A DNA stretch of 64,000 bases from an uncultured Lachnospiraceae bacterium. Lineage in GTDB: Bacteria; Bacillota; Clostridia; Lachnospirales; Lachnospiraceae. How positions within the stretch are numbered: position 1 is the stretch's first letter; each line of letters begins with the position of its first letter. The position numbers were made by a program, and so were the translations under genes. The stretch is taken from assembly GCA_947626435.1 (NCBI GenBank), contig CANQSB010000012.1, forward strand, positions 1 to 64,000, given 5' to 3'. Below, one piece after another: positions 51,941 through 61,726 of this stretch. Under the pieces are notes generated by a model. The model ran no database searches. It was not told the DNA's origin and worked only from the letters and a program-made list of their open reading frames with translations.

Positions 51941-53230
51941 ATGAAAAAAGCCTACAAGGAAATGAGCAAGGAAGAACTGAGCGCGCTGCAGACAGAGCTG
52001 AAAGCGCAGTATGAAAAAATGAAGGAAATGGGGATTAAGCTCGATATGTCCCGCGGAAAGCCTAGCATAGAGCAGCTTGACCTTTCATCGCCCATGCTTG
52101 ATGTATTGAACAGCCATTCAAGCTTTAAGGGCAGCGATGGCATGGACCTTAGAAACTATGGCGTGCTTGACGGCATAAAGGAGGCAAAGGAGCTTTTTGC
52201 GGAGCTTATGGAGTGCCCGACAGACCATGTAATGGTGGGCGGCAATTCAAGCCTTAACATTATGTATGATTTAGTGGCTAGGGCTATGGTGCATGGCATC
52301 GGCGGCAATGAGCCTTGGATTAAGCAGGAGGGCATCAAATTCCTCTGCCCCGTGCCTGGATACGACAGGCATTTTGCCATTACAGAGAGCTTTGGCATAG
52401 AGATGATAAACATTCCGATGGACGAGAACGGCCCCGATATGGATATGGTAGAGAAATACGTAAACAATGATCCGAAGGTAAAGGGCATCTGGAACGTGCC
52501 TAAATACACGAATCCCGCGGGCGTTGTGTATTCTGACGAGGTAGTAAAGCGCTTTGCAAACTTAAAGCCTGCTGCCCCTGATTTCAGGATTTTCTGGGAT
52601 AATGCATATGCCTTCCATCATCTTTATCCCGATAACAAGGGCGAAATCCTCAATATCGTGACGGAGTGCGAGAAGGCGGGCAACCCTGATATTTATTATG
52701 AGCTGTGCTCGACGGCGAAGGTGACGTTTGCGGGCGCGGGCGTGGCGGCGCTTATATCATCGCCTGCAAATCTTGCCGAGGTCAAGAAGCAGATGACCAT
52801 TCAGACAATCGGGCATGACAAGCTTAACCAGATGCGCCATGTGCTGTTTTTCAAAAATGCGCAGGGCGTGCATGAGCATATGAAAAAGCACGCGGCGATT
52901 TTAAGACCTAAGTTTGAGGCGGTATTGAACTGTCTGGAGGAAGAGCTTGGAGGGCTTGAAATAGGAAGCTGGATAAAGCCGCTTGGCGGGTACTTTATCG
53001 CGTTTGACACCATAGAAGGCTGCGCCAAGCGCGTAGTGGAGCTCTGCAAGGGCGCGGGCGTGGTGATGACTCCGGCAGGCTCTACATATCCGTACAAAAA
53101 AGACGAGAAGGACACGAGCATACGTATCGCTCCCACGCTTCCCACACCTGACGAGCTTAAAAAGGCATGCGAGGTATTCGTGCTCTGCGTAAAGCTTGCG
53201 TCAATTGAGAAATATCTCCAGACGGCATAA
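51941..53230 (+). CDS. PLP-dependent aminotransferase class I/II (aspartate aminotransferase, Ic-like)
   Basis: A 429-residue aminotransferase of the longer group that resembles type Ic aspartate aminotransferases. Marks are LDMSRGKPSIEQLDLSSPML, DLRNYGVLDGIKEAKELFAE, GGNSSLNIMYDLV, IWNVPKYTNPAGVVYSDEVV, FWDNAYAFHHL and the probable PLP lysine in CSTAKVTFAGAGVAAL. IRIAPTLPTPDELKKA near the end supplies the substrate-binding Arg. It is transcribed alone from a good promoter behind a GntR-like palindrome. Confidence 0.9.
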   Translation: MKKAYKEMSKEELSALQTELKAQYEKMKEMGIKLDMSRGKPSIEQLDLSSPMLDVLNSHSSFKGSDGMDLRNYGVLDGIKEAKELFAELMECPTDHVMVGGNSSLNIMYDLVARAMVHGIGGNEPWIKQEGIKFLCPVPGYDRHFAITESFGIEMINIPMDENGPDMDMVEKYVNNDPKVKGIWNVPKYTNPAGVVYSDEVVKRFANLKPAAPDFRIFWDNAYAFHHLYPDNKGEILNIVTECEKAGNPDIYYELCSTAKVTFAGAGVAALISSPANLAEVKKQMTIQTIGHDKLNQMRHVLFFKNAQGVHEHMKKHAAILRPKFEAVLNCLEEELGGLEIGSWIKPLGGYFIAFDTIEGCAKRVVELCKGAGVVMTPAGSTYPYKKDEKDTSIRIAPTLPTPDELKKACEVFVLCVKLASIEKYLQTA

Positions 53231-53259
53231 AAAATAAAATTAAAGCATTTTAAGCTTGT

Positions 53260-53351
53260 GGCTGCTGCACTGAGTAAGGCATATACAGTATATTGATAAA
53301 TAACGTATATCAGCAATATATCATGTATGGCAAATGCTTAGTGCGGCAGCC
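53260..53351. repeat. Family B inverted-repeat element, copy B4
   Basis: 92 bp. The left end GGCTGCTGCACTGAGTAAG pairs with the complement of the right end (GGCTGCCGCACTAAGCATTT). The interior differs from B1-B3 but keeps an AT-rich palindromic centre. It begins 30 bases after the aminotransferase stop. Confidence 0.8.
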
Positions 53352-53452
53352 ATAATTTTATAAGAATACAACAGGCGATATGAAGGGATGTAAAGTTAAG
53401 ATGTGAAACTTTACAAATGCCAATATAAAAATAAAGAAAAGAGGCGGTTTCT

Positions 53453-54490
53453 ATCAAACGGGAATATAATTATGATATATTGAGGTGCATTAGCTGTATA
53501 GCTGTCGTTATTTTGCATGTCTCGGCAATGTACGTTAAGGAGGATTTTGGCAATATTGTCAGTGTCAATGAATATCTTACGGCGTCATTCTGGCGTGTAA
53601 TTACCAATTTGGGAGTTCCAAGCTTTGTAATGCTCAGCGGCGCTTTTTTAATAAATCCTAAGAATGGGGATTTTAAATATTTTTATAAAAAAACGTTTAA
53701 AAAGATTATACTGCCGACAATGATATTCAGTGTATTATATGTAATATGGCATTATCTTGAAATGTTTGCAGCCAATGCCATGGGCATATCTGTAAGCGGC
53801 AAGGATGATAATTACTGGCTGCCTGTCTTAAACTTCATAAAAGGGCAGCCTAATGTTACAATGTGGTATATGTTTATGATTATAGGTTTATATGCTTTTA
53901 CCCCGATAATTATAATGGTAAAAGACAAAATATCACCGAAGTCTTATAAAATCTGGGCATGTGCAATGATGATATATGGCGTGTTGGTGAACTATACCTG
54001 TTCGCTGTCATGGATTTTACAGTTTGTGCCTTGGATAGGTTATTTCATGCTGGGTGATGTTATACGCGAAAGTGTCAGTAAAAAGAAAAATATAGTGGGG
54101 GGGGGTATATGGGCAATAACAACCATGGTCATTTCATATGCGGCGCTGATTTTGCACTGGTATCTGTTTACATATAAAGACGGGGAAATTAATGTTCCGT
54201 CTTCGTTTTCGGGTGTTGTAATTTTTGCTACAATATTACAGTTTGTGGGAGTTACATTTATGACGGTTAAAAAGAATAATCCTGTGATTGATGTTATTTC
54301 AAATTATTCTTTTTTGATTTATCTTATACATCCATTTCTTTGTGAAGCGCTTATGCAGTTTTTCGGGCGTATTATTAAAAGCCTTCCGCCCGCCAATTTT
54401 ATATTACTTTATACGTTAATAATTATTGTCTTTTGCATAATAATAGCTAAATGCATAACTGTTATCAGTAGAAAAGTCACAACTTATTAA
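53453..54490 (+). CDS. Acyltransferase family 3 membrane protein with doubtful start codon
   Basis: About 345 residues with ten or so membrane helices. The N-terminus IKREYNYDILRCISCIAVVI then LHVSA matches acyltransferase-3 (OafA/WecH-like) proteins, which O-acetylate cell-surface glycans; the catalytic His would be that in LHVS. Family starts read M(K)-R-YNYDILR, and here the codon in that place is ATC (53453), eight bases after AGAGGCGG. No ATG, GTG or TTG precedes the conserved block; the first is TTG 53480, inside it and without a ribosome site. The gene may start at ATC, start late at TTG, or be silenced. It also has a nine-G run (54097-54105) suited to slippage. Confidence 0.75.
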   Translation: MKREYNYDILRCISCIAVVILHVSAMYVKEDFGNIVSVNEYLTASFWRVITNLGVPSFVMLSGAFLINPKNGDFKYFYKKTFKKIILPTMIFSVLYVIWHYLEMFAANAMGISVSGKDDNYWLPVLNFIKGQPNVTMWYMFMIIGLYAFTPIIIMVKDKISPKSYKIWACAMMIYGVLVNYTCSLSWILQFVPWIGYFMLGDVIRESVSKKKNIVGGGIWAITTMVISYAALILHWYLFTYKDGEINVPSSFSGVVIFATILQFVGVTFMTVKKNNPVIDVISNYSFLIYLIHPFLCEALMQFFGRIIKSLPPANFILLYTLIIIVFCIIIAKCITVISRKVTTY

Positions 54491-54635
54491 GCTTACACTT
54501 AATTTTTATTTAGCATTTATTTTTCCGATAATATATGATAATATATTTATTAAGAGGCAAATTACGGCGTCTGTCAGTCTGTAAACATACATTTGCTTCG
54601 GCATAAGCACACGCGTAAAGCGGGAAGGACTATAA

Positions 54636-56084
54636 ATGCGCTATGTAAAAATAGAAAACGCGCAGCAGGGCATGAAGCTTGCCTACAATATGTATGATTC
54701 GGCAGGACATACCCTTATATGCAGCGGGAGCATCCTCACGGATTCTTATATAAAGAGGCTTAGCGAATATGGCTTTGACGGCGTATACATAACAGACGAA
54801 CTTTCAGAAGACATAGATATACAGCCGATTATTTCACCGGAGCTTAGGGCAGAGGGGCTTGTCAGCGTGCGCGAAAGCAATATTGACGAGTGCAAGAATG
54901 TGGCGCGGGAGATAGTCACGCAGGTTTTGAATAAGGGCGCGCTTTCGCTTGACCTCACGGATTTGCGCAGCTTTGACGGCTATACCTATGCCCATTCCGT
55001 GAATGTGGCTGTGCTTTCGTGCATTATCGGCTTTGGTATGAACCTTAAAGACGACGCGCTCGAGCAGCTTGTGATGGCGGGACTTCTGCATGACCTCGGC
55101 AAGCTTGTCATACCGCAGGAGATACTCAACAAAAAGGGCAGGCTTACCCCCGATGAGTATGAGGTGATGAAAACCCACTCCATGCTTTCATATGAGATTA
55201 TCAAGGAGCGGTGGGATATTTCGGCGCAGGTCAAGGCGGCGGTGCTGTATCATCATGAAAATGTTGACGGCAGCGGCTATCCTGACGGCATAGAATTTGA
55301 AAATATGACTATTTTCACAAAAATACTCCATGTGGCGGATGTTTATGACGCGCTTGTTTCAAAGCGGCCGTACAAGGCGCCGTACTCACCGTATGAGGCT
55401 TGCGAGTATCTTATGGGCGCGGGCGGCATTATGTTTGATCCCAAGGTGGTGGAGGCGCTGCTTTTGTATGTGCCTTTTTATCCAAAGGGCACGCAGGTAA
55501 AGCTTTCCGACGGCAGAGATGCCATTATTGTGGAAAATTCGGGCAAACGAAACCTGAGGCCGCTTCTAAGGCTGATGGATAGGACAATGCTAGACCTGCA
55601 GGATCCTGCCAATTACAATATTACGATACTCCACGGCACAAACGAGGAAGTGACCGATCCGTCGATTGCCGAGGAGGAGCGCAAAAAAATGATTGTGCCC
55701 TACAGAAAATACCGTATAATGATAATAGACGACATGCTCATCAATCTGCATGCGCTGAGAGGCTTTCTGCAGAACAATTATTTTCTTGACTTGGTGACAT
55801 CGCCGAGGCAGGCGCTTTTGCAGCTAAAACGGCAGACAGAGCCCGACCTGATTATACTTGACATGGACATGCCTGAGATGAGCGGCGTAGAAACGGCGGA
55901 AAAGATAAACGGCATACTGGGCGGCAGCGTGCCAATACTGTTTGTGGTGGAAAATAATGACCGCGGCGTCATGGCGAAGTGCCGCAGGGCAGGCGCGGCA
56001 GGCTTTATAGTGCGTCCGTACAAGCCCGCGTATGTAAAGGCGGAGATAAAGCGCATTCTGATGGGGCGCAGCGTCGCCGAGTAG
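54636..56084 (+). CDS. HD-GYP domain phosphodiesterase with C-terminal receiver domain
   Basis: A 482-residue protein. An N-terminal region (1 to about 115) resembles the domain that precedes many HD-GYP modules. The HD-GYP domain (about 120-300) shows the metal ligands in HSVNVAVLSCI, LHDLGKLVIPQEIL, KTHSMLSYEII and HHENVDGSGYPDG, which include the GYP motif. A receiver domain (about 355-478) ends the protein, with the acceptor Asp in LIILDMDMPEMSG. The receiver at the C-terminus is the reverse of the common order. Its predicted activity is hydrolysis of cyclic di-GMP, controlled by phosphorylation. No kinase or GGDEF gene lies nearby. Confidence 0.9.
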   Translation: MRYVKIENAQQGMKLAYNMYDSAGHTLICSGSILTDSYIKRLSEYGFDGVYITDELSEDIDIQPIISPELRAEGLVSVRESNIDECKNVAREIVTQVLNKGALSLDLTDLRSFDGYTYAHSVNVAVLSCIIGFGMNLKDDALEQLVMAGLLHDLGKLVIPQEILNKKGRLTPDEYEVMKTHSMLSYEIIKERWDISAQVKAAVLYHHENVDGSGYPDGIEFENMTIFTKILHVADVYDALVSKRPYKAPYSPYEACEYLMGAGGIMFDPKVVEALLLYVPFYPKGTQVKLSDGRDAIIVENSGKRNLRPLLRLMDRTMLDLQDPANYNITILHGTNEEVTDPSIAEEERKKMIVPYRKYRIMIIDDMLINLHALRGFLQNNYFLDLVTSPRQALLQLKRQTEPDLIILDMDMPEMSGVETAEKINGILGGSVPILFVVENNDRGVMAKCRRAGAAGFIVRPYKPAYVKAEIKRILMGRSVAE

Positions 56085-56135
56085 AAACGCGGCGGTAATT
56101 ATGATTATGATAATGGAAAGGAAATAGAAAAGAAA

Positions 56136-57575
56136 ATGGCTGAAAATAAAAAGCTTGTTGAGGCGATTACCTCTATGGATGAGGATTTCGCGCAGTGGTA
56201 CACTGATGTTGTAAAAAAGGCGGAGCTCTGCGATTATTCGAGCGTAAAGGGCTGTATGATAATCAAGCCCGCGGGCTATGCTATATGGGAGCAGATACAA
56301 AGGCAGCTTGACGATGCCTTTAAAAAGACGGGCGTTGAGAATGTATATATGCCTATGTTTATACCTGAAAGCCTTCTGCAGAAGGAAAAAGACCATGTTG
56401 AAGGCTTTGCGCCCGAGGTTGCGTGGGTGACGCATGGCGGTCTTGAGCCACTGCAGGAGAGAATGTGCGTGCGCCCTACGTCGGAGACGCTTTTCTGTGA
56501 TTTTTATGCGAATGAGATACAGTCCTACAGGGATTTGCCAAAGCTTTATAACCAGTGGTGCTCGGTAGTGCGCTGGGAAAAGACTACGCGCCCGTTTTTG
56601 AGGAGCCGTGAGTTTTTGTGGCAGGAGGGACACACGGCGCATGCCACAGCCGAGGAGGCGGAGGAGCGCACGATTCTGATGCTTAACGTGTACGCTGATT
56701 TCCTTAAAGACGTGCTCGCCATTCCCGTAGTGAAAGGGCAGAAGACGGACAAGGAGAAGTTTGCGGGCGCGGAGGCGACTTACACGGTAGAGGCGCTTAT
56801 GCATGACGGAAAGGCGCTGCAGTCGGGCACGAGCCACAACTTTGGAGACGGCTTTGCGAAGGCGTTTGGCATACAATATACGGACAAGGACAACACGCTG
56901 AAATATGTACACCAGACCTCATGGGGCATGACTACGCGCTTAATCGGCGCCGTAATAATGGTACACGGCGATAATTCGGGCTTAAAGCTGCCGCCCAAGG
57001 TAGCGCCTGTGCAGATAATGATTGTGCCCATACAGCAGAAAAAAGAGGGCGTGCTTGACAAGGCGTATGAGCTTAGGGACCGCCTTAGCGAAAAAGGCTT
57101 CAGGGTAAAGGTGGACGATTCCGACAAGAGCCCTGGCTGGAAGTTCAGCGAATGTGAGATGCGCGGAGTGCCTTTCAGGATAGAGATAGGTCCGAAGGAT
57201 ATAGAGAACGGCAAATGCATTTTTGTGCGCCGCGACACGAGGGAAAAGATAGAAATAGCGCTTTCTGACGTAGAGACGAAGGCTGCCGAGCTGCTTGATG
57301 TGATTCAGCGCGATATGTATGAGGCGGCAAAGGCGCATCTGGAGAGCCATACCTATACGGCGGCAAACTGGGAGGAGTTCTGCGATACCATAAATAATAA
57401 GCCTGGTTTTGTAAAGGCTATGTGGTGCGGCAATCAGGAATGTGAGGACAAGATAAAAGACGAGCTTTCAGCGACAAGCCGCTGTATGCCGTTTGAGCAG
57501 GAACAGATAAGCGATAAGTGCGTATGCTGCGGCAGAGCGGCGAAAAAAATGGTTTATTGGGGCAGGGCGTATTAA
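56136..57575 (+). CDS. proS: Prolyl-tRNA synthetase (short, archaeal/eukaryal-like type)
   Basis: A 479-residue class II synthetase. Motif 2 is in [20 protein letters not shown] and motif 3-like sequence in [20 protein letters not shown]. The anticodon-binding domain follows ([12 protein letters not shown]), then a C-terminal zinc-binding-type domain with [12 protein letters not shown] and [19 protein letters not shown]. It lacks the editing insertion of the long bacterial ProS and belongs to the shorter group found in many Firmicutes. It follows the HD-GYP gene by 51 bases and may share its transcript. Confidence 0.95.
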   Translation: MAENKKLVEAITSMDEDFAQWYTDVVKKAELCDYSSVKGCMIIKPAGYAIWEQIQRQLDDAFKKTGVENVYMPMFIPESLLQKEKDHVEGFAPEVAWVTHGGLEPLQERMCVRPTSETLFCDFYANEIQSYRDLPKLYNQWCSVVRWEKTTRPFLRSREFLWQEGHTAHATAEEAEERTILMLNVYADFLKDVLAIPVVKGQKTDKEKFAGAEATYTVEALMHDGKALQSGTSHNFGDGFAKAFGIQYTDKDNTLKYVHQTSWGMTTRLIGAVIMVHGDNSGLKLPPKVAPVQIMIVPIQQKKEGVLDKAYELRDRLSEKGFRVKVDDSDKSPGWKFSECEMRGVPFRIEIGPKDIENGKCIFVRRDTREKIEIALSDVETKAAELLDVIQRDMYEAAKAHLESHTYTAANWEEFCDTINNKPGFVKAMWCGNQECEDKIKDELSATSRCMPFEQEQISDKCVCCGRAAKKMVYWGRAY

Positions 57576-57598
57576 GATTAAAATAAGGAGGAACCAGT

Positions 57599-59287
57599 AT
57601 GCGGATAATAGAAAAAATCTTATATGGAATAGGCGGCATATTGGCTATTTTACTTCTTTTTGTTGCCTTGTGCCATTATGCGCCGAATTTAGCTTCTAAA
57701 ATCGGGGGCGGATTAAAGGCGGACAGTGACAATGCTGTCGGAAATGCCGCTTATGCGCTGGGTAACAATTCCGACACAGTAGGAGTGACGGTTACATCAG
57801 GGGAGCTCCCCGCAGCCGAGGAGCCCTCGGACTCTGATAAAAAAGCAGATGATGGCGGGAAGAAGACATTATATATACCAAATAAGGTAGCGTCGCTTAA
57901 CGGTTATATTCCCGTTAAGTCAACAGCGACAGAGGTTACACAGACTAAAGCGGACGAGATACTTTCAACCTTAAGCGTAGGCAAGACTGGCGCAAAGCTG
58001 GCGTTTAACACTGACATATATCCGTATTACGGCATGCTTGAAAACCCGCAGAAGGAGCTTTACAAGCAGATATACGCAAATGCCGACGCGCTGATTAAAA
58101 ATTTTGCCCCGATAAAGCCTGCGGAAGCGGATTATGTAAATTCCATTGATTTAAAGAATGCGTTTACGGCTGTCGTAAATGACCATCCTGAGCTATTTTG
58201 GGTTGATACGGCGTATAAATACAAGTATTCGCCCAAGGGACAGATAGCGGAGATTACGCTTGCGTTTAATCTTACGGCGACTGATATTGACAGCTCAAAG
58301 GCGCAGTTTGCGGCGGCGGCTAAGCTTATAACTGATGAAACATATGGACTTTACACTGATTATGATAAGGAGAAAAAGGTGCATAATGAGCTGATTGGCA
58401 AGGTGCGCTATGACGCTAATGCGCCGATAAACCAAAGCGCATACAGCGCGCTTGTTTATGGCAGGACTGTGTGCGCGGGATATGCGCGGGCGTTCCAGTA
58501 TCTTATGCAGCAGCTTGACATTCCATGTTATTATGTGACGGGGTATGCGGGCGAGAACCATGCGTGGAACATAGTTAAGCTTGACGACGGTTATTATAAC
58601 GTGGACAGCACATGGGACGATACAAATCCGAACACTTATGACTATTTTAACTGTTCAGACGCCGATTATGCGACAGACCATATGCGGACTGACCTTTCGG
58701 TGTATCTGCCCCCATGTAATGGGAACAAATACAGCGGGCTTGAGGTAAATCCGCCCGCCGATACGGTTATTACAGGCACGACGGGGAATAACTCGGGAAA
58801 TAACACGGCAGCCAATAATGGCGCGTCGTCAGGCAGTACGCAGGGAAACAGCACAGCTGCTAACAACAGTACGACATCTGGCAATACTGTAACGAATAAT
58901 ACGACGGAAAACAGCACAACTTCAGGCAGAGACGATACAAGCACAAGCAGCCAGACTGATATGGACAATGGGCTTTCGATTACCGTGGAAACAGTGCGCT
59001 GGGGCGACGACGGGAATTATATCGCGAATCTTGATGATTATTATATTGCCTGCTTTGAGGCGATGATGGAGAGCGACAGCGATAATATAAGCTTTGGCGT
59101 GGTGGTTTCGGGAGCGGATTTCTGGGAAGATATTTATGACGCTTACGAGAATGGAGACGTTCAGGAGGGCTTTATAGAGCGCTATCTGGTAGAAAAGCAT
59201 AGGCGCAGCTGCAATATTACGGCAAGAGCCGTGCCGCAGAGCAACGGGACATATTTGATAGTGCATAATGCGGTTATAGCTGATTAG
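57599..59287 (+). CDS. Membrane-anchored or secreted transglutaminase-like protein
   Basis: A 562-residue protein with an N-terminal membrane anchor/signal (ILYGIGGILAILLLFVALCH). The transglutaminase-like core has Cys291 in GRTVCAGYARAFQYL, His about 321 in ENHAWNIVKL and Asp about 336 in YYNVDSTWDD, a complete Cys-His-Asp triad. A Gly/Asn/Ser/Thr-rich linker (about 390-450) and a small C-terminal domain follow. It is probably extracytoplasmic and may act on peptides or the cell wall. The strong AAGGAGGAACCAGT site is 23 bases after proS. The nature of the real reaction (protease, amidase or crosslinking) is unknown. Confidence 0.85.
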   Translation: MRIIEKILYGIGGILAILLLFVALCHYAPNLASKIGGGLKADSDNAVGNAAYALGNNSDTVGVTVTSGELPAAEEPSDSDKKADDGGKKTLYIPNKVASLNGYIPVKSTATEVTQTKADEILSTLSVGKTGAKLAFNTDIYPYYGMLENPQKELYKQIYANADALIKNFAPIKPAEADYVNSIDLKNAFTAVVNDHPELFWVDTAYKYKYSPKGQIAEITLAFNLTATDIDSSKAQFAAAAKLITDETYGLYTDYDKEKKVHNELIGKVRYDANAPINQSAYSALVYGRTVCAGYARAFQYLMQQLDIPCYYVTGYAGENHAWNIVKLDDGYYNVDSTWDDTNPNTYDYFNCSDADYATDHMRTDLSVYLPPCNGNKYSGLEVNPPADTVITGTTGNNSGNNTAANNGASSGSTQGNSTAANNSTTSGNTVTNNTTENSTTSGRDDTSTSSQTDMDNGLSITVETVRWGDDGNYIANLDDYYIACFEAMMESDSDNISFGVVVSGADFWEDIYDAYENGDVQEGFIERYLVEKHRRSCNITARAVPQSNGTYLIVHNAVIAD

Positions 59288-59316
59288 GCGCGATTTTAGG
59301 CAGAATGGATATAATA

Positions 59317-59361
59317 AAACAAGGACAATCGGATAAAAAATCTGAGTGCCCTTGTTTTTTT
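59317..59361. terminator. Bidirectional terminator between the transglutaminase-like gene and thiC
   Basis: AAACAAGG and CCTTGTTT bound an imperfect stem with an inner CGGAT/ATCTG part, followed by TTTTT; it serves the two convergent genes. Confidence 0.8.
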
Positions 59362-59381
59362 GCGGCGGCAGTCATGTGTGT

Positions 59382-60686
59382 CTACAGAATGTCTATATAT
59401 TCACCGCTGAGAGCCTTGTTCATGCTTCTGACAGCGCAGAATTTACCGCACATAGAGCAGCTTTCTTCAATCTCGGGCTTTCTGTCCTCACGTATTTGCT
59501 TGGCGGTTTCAGGATCTATCGCACATTCCCACTGCGTTTCCCAGTCAAAGCTGCGTCGGGCGTCAGCCATTTTGTCATCTATATCGCGCGCGTGGGGTAT
59601 GTGCTTTGCGATATCTGCCGCGTGCGCCGCGATTTTTGATGCGATTATTCCCTGCTTTACGTCGTCAACATTCGGGAGGGCAAGGTGTTCGGCGGGAGTG
59701 ACATAGCACAAAAACGCCGCGCCTGCAGATGCCGCGACAGCTCCGCCAATCGCGGAGGTGATGTGGTCGTAGCCTGGGGCAATGTCAGTGACGAGCGGGC
59801 CTAACACATAAAAGGGAGCGCCCATACAGATGGTCTGCTGCAGCTTCATGTTTGCCTCAATCTGGTCAAGCGGCATATGGCCAGGACCTTCTATCATAAC
59901 CTGTACGTCTTTTTCCCAGGCGCGTTTGGTGAGCTCGCCAAGACGGACAAGCTCCTCAATCTGGCACACGTCGCTCGCGTCGGCAAGGCAGCCCGGGCGG
60001 CACGCGTCTCCGAGAGAGATGGTTACGTCATATTCGCGGCAGATTTCAAGGATTTCATCAAAGTGCTCGTAAAACGGATTTTCCTCGCCTGTCATGCTCA
60101 TCCATGCGAATACGAGAGAGCCGCCGCGCGATACGATGTTCATTTTGCGCTTGTGCTGTTTAATCTGCTCAATAGTCTTGCGCGTGATGCCGCAGTGGAG
60201 TGTCACAAAATCCACGCCGTCTTCTGCGTGAAGGCGGACAACGTCTATAAAATCCTTTGCAGTGAGCGTGGCTAAGTCGCGCTGATAGTGGATAACGCTG
60301 TCATATACGGGAACAGTGCCTATCATAGCGGGACACTTGCTTGTCAGCATTTTTCTAAAGGGCTGGGTGTCGCCGTGCGAGGAGAGGTCCATAATTGCCT
60401 CCGCGCCCATATTGACGGCAGCCATAACCTTTTCCATCTCAATGTCGTAGTCCTTGCAGTCCTTTGATACGCCGAGGTTTACGTTTATCTTGGTGCGGAG
60501 CATGGAGCCTACGCCGTTTGGCTCAAGGCATGTATGCAGGCGGTTTGCGCAGATGGCGACCTGTCCCTTTGCGACAAGCTCGCGTATTTCTTCCTCTGTG
60601 CGGTATTCTTTTTTGGCGACTGCCTTCATTTCAGGCGTGATGATGCCTTGCTTTGCGGCGTCCATTTGTGTTGTATAGTTTCTCAT
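59382..60686 (-). CDS. thiC: Phosphomethylpyrimidine synthase ThiC
   Basis: A 434-residue radical-SAM-type enzyme that turns aminoimidazole ribotide into HMP-P for thiamine. Marks are [67 protein letters not shown] and the C-terminal cluster motif [13 protein letters not shown] 60686 fits the GGAGGTTGAAATTAAC site; an upstream in-frame ATG overlaps that site. The spacer from thiD (197 bp) has no TPP riboswitch of its own, so control probably comes from the riboswitch before thiM or from another promoter. Confidence 0.97.
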   Translation of the reverse strand: MRNYTTQMDAAKQGIITPEMKAVAKKEYRTEEEIRELVAKGQVAICANRLHTCLEPNGVGSMLRTKINVNLGVSKDCKDYDIEMEKVMAAVNMGAEAIMDLSSHGDTQPFRKMLTSKCPAMIGTVPVYDSVIHYQRDLATLTAKDFIDVVRLHAEDGVDFVTLHCGITRKTIEQIKQHKRKMNIVSRGGSLVFAWMSMTGEENPFYEHFDEILEICREYDVTISLGDACRPGCLADASDVCQIEELVRLGELTKRAWEKDVQVMIEGPGHMPLDQIEANMKLQQTICMGAPFYVLGPLVTDIAPGYDHITSAIGGAVAASAGAAFLCYVTPAEHLALPNVDDVKQGIIASKIAAHAADIAKHIPHARDIDDKMADARRSFDWETQWECAIDPETAKQIREDRKPEIEESCSMCGKFCAVRSMNKALSGEYIDIL

Positions 60687-60769
60687 GTTAATTTCAACCT
60701 CCATTTGTTTGTATATAAATAGGTAATTGTGAATTGTACAAAAATTGTTTTAAAAAATTTTCATAAGAT

Positions 60770-60829
60770 ATCGCATACTTTATATATTTCACCCAAATTC
60801 TATGTTATCAAATAAAGTTTTGTAAATGC
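60770..60829. repeat. Partial family A repeat, copy A5 (right half)
   Basis: TTTATATATTTCACCCAAAT and TCTATGTTATCAAATAAAGT then TTTGTAAATGC match the right arm and flank of A1-A4. The left arm is degraded (AAAAATTGTTT...). It lies in the thiD-thiC spacer. Confidence 0.6.
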
Positions 60830-60883
60830 TTAATACATATGAAAACGGCAGTTGTTTGTAAAGCTATATTGATAATGTGTAAT

Positions 60884-61711
60884 TTATACTGTCTTATTGT
60901 TTTGGTAACTTGGCATGTCTGCGAAATATCCGTCAAGGTTAAAGCAATGCTTCATGGGACCTGCCCCCTTGCCTAAGTCAAGCATTGCGGATAATGCGCC
61001 TGAAATATATTCCTTTGCCCTTTTTATTGAGTCTTCGAGACTAAAGCCTTTGGCGAGGTTTGCCGCTATGGCGCTGGAGAGCGTGCAGCCTGTGCCGTGG
61101 GTGTTTGGGTTGTCTATTCTTTTTCCTTCAAACCAGTGGTGGCTGCCGTCTGCATAGAGAAGGTCATTGGCGTCATTTATGCTGTGGCCGCCCTTTAGAA
61201 GCACGGCGCAGCCATAGGTATTGCCGATAAGCTCTGAACAGGAAAGCATGTCGCTTTTATCGCGGATAGCCCTGCCGCACAGTATTTCCGCCTCGGGAAT
61301 GTTTGGCGTAATGAGGTCGGCTAACGGCAGCAGGCTGTTCGTAAGGGCGCAAACGGCATTTTCCTGTATGAGCCGCGAGCCGCTTGTGGCGACCATGACG
61401 GGATCTATCACGATGTTTCTGGCGTGGTATTTTTGGAGTTTGGCGGCAATTGTTTCTATAAGCTCTGCTGATGAAACCATGCCGATTTTTACGGCGTCGG
61501 GAAAAATGTCCTCAAATACGGCATCAAGCTGCTGCGCCAGAAACTGCGGCGATATGTTGAATATGCCGCGGACTCCTGTGGTGTTCTGCGCTGTCAGTGC
61601 CGTAATGGCGCTCATAGCGTACACGCCGTTCATAGTCATTGTCTTTATGTCAGCCTGTATGCCAGCCCCGCCGCTTGAGTCGCTGCCCGCGATAGTCAGT
61701 GCTGTGTTCAA
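60884..61711 (-). CDS. thiD: Hydroxymethylpyrimidine/phosphomethylpyrimidine kinase
   Basis: A 275-residue ribokinase-fold enzyme that phosphorylates HMP and HMP-P. Marks are the start ALTIAGSDSSGGAGIQADIK, MVATSGSRLIQENAV, TPNIPEAEILCGR, LLKGGHS and the ATP/anion site NPNTHGTGCTLSSAIAANLA. It starts 15 bases after thiE in the thiM-thiE-thiD order. Confidence 0.96.
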   Translation of the reverse strand: MNTALTIAGSDSSGGAGIQADIKTMTMNGVYAMSAITALTAQNTTGVRGIFNISPQFLAQQLDAVFEDIFPDAVKIGMVSSAELIETIAAKLQKYHARNIVIDPVMVATSGSRLIQENAVCALTNSLLPLADLITPNIPEAEILCGRAIRDKSDMLSCSELIGNTYGCAVLLKGGHSINDANDLLYADGSHHWFEGKRIDNPNTHGTGCTLSSAIAANLAKGFSLEDSIKRAKEYISGALSAMLDLGKGAGPMKHCFNLDGYFADMPSYQNNKTV

Positions 61712-61726
61712 TGCGAAATTCTCCTT

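Noticed and set aside
60687-60883. Second TPP riboswitch directly before thiC
   Set aside because: I looked on the minus strand for CTGAGA and the ACCTGATTTGGATAATGCCA core and found neither; only a partial family A repeat is present.
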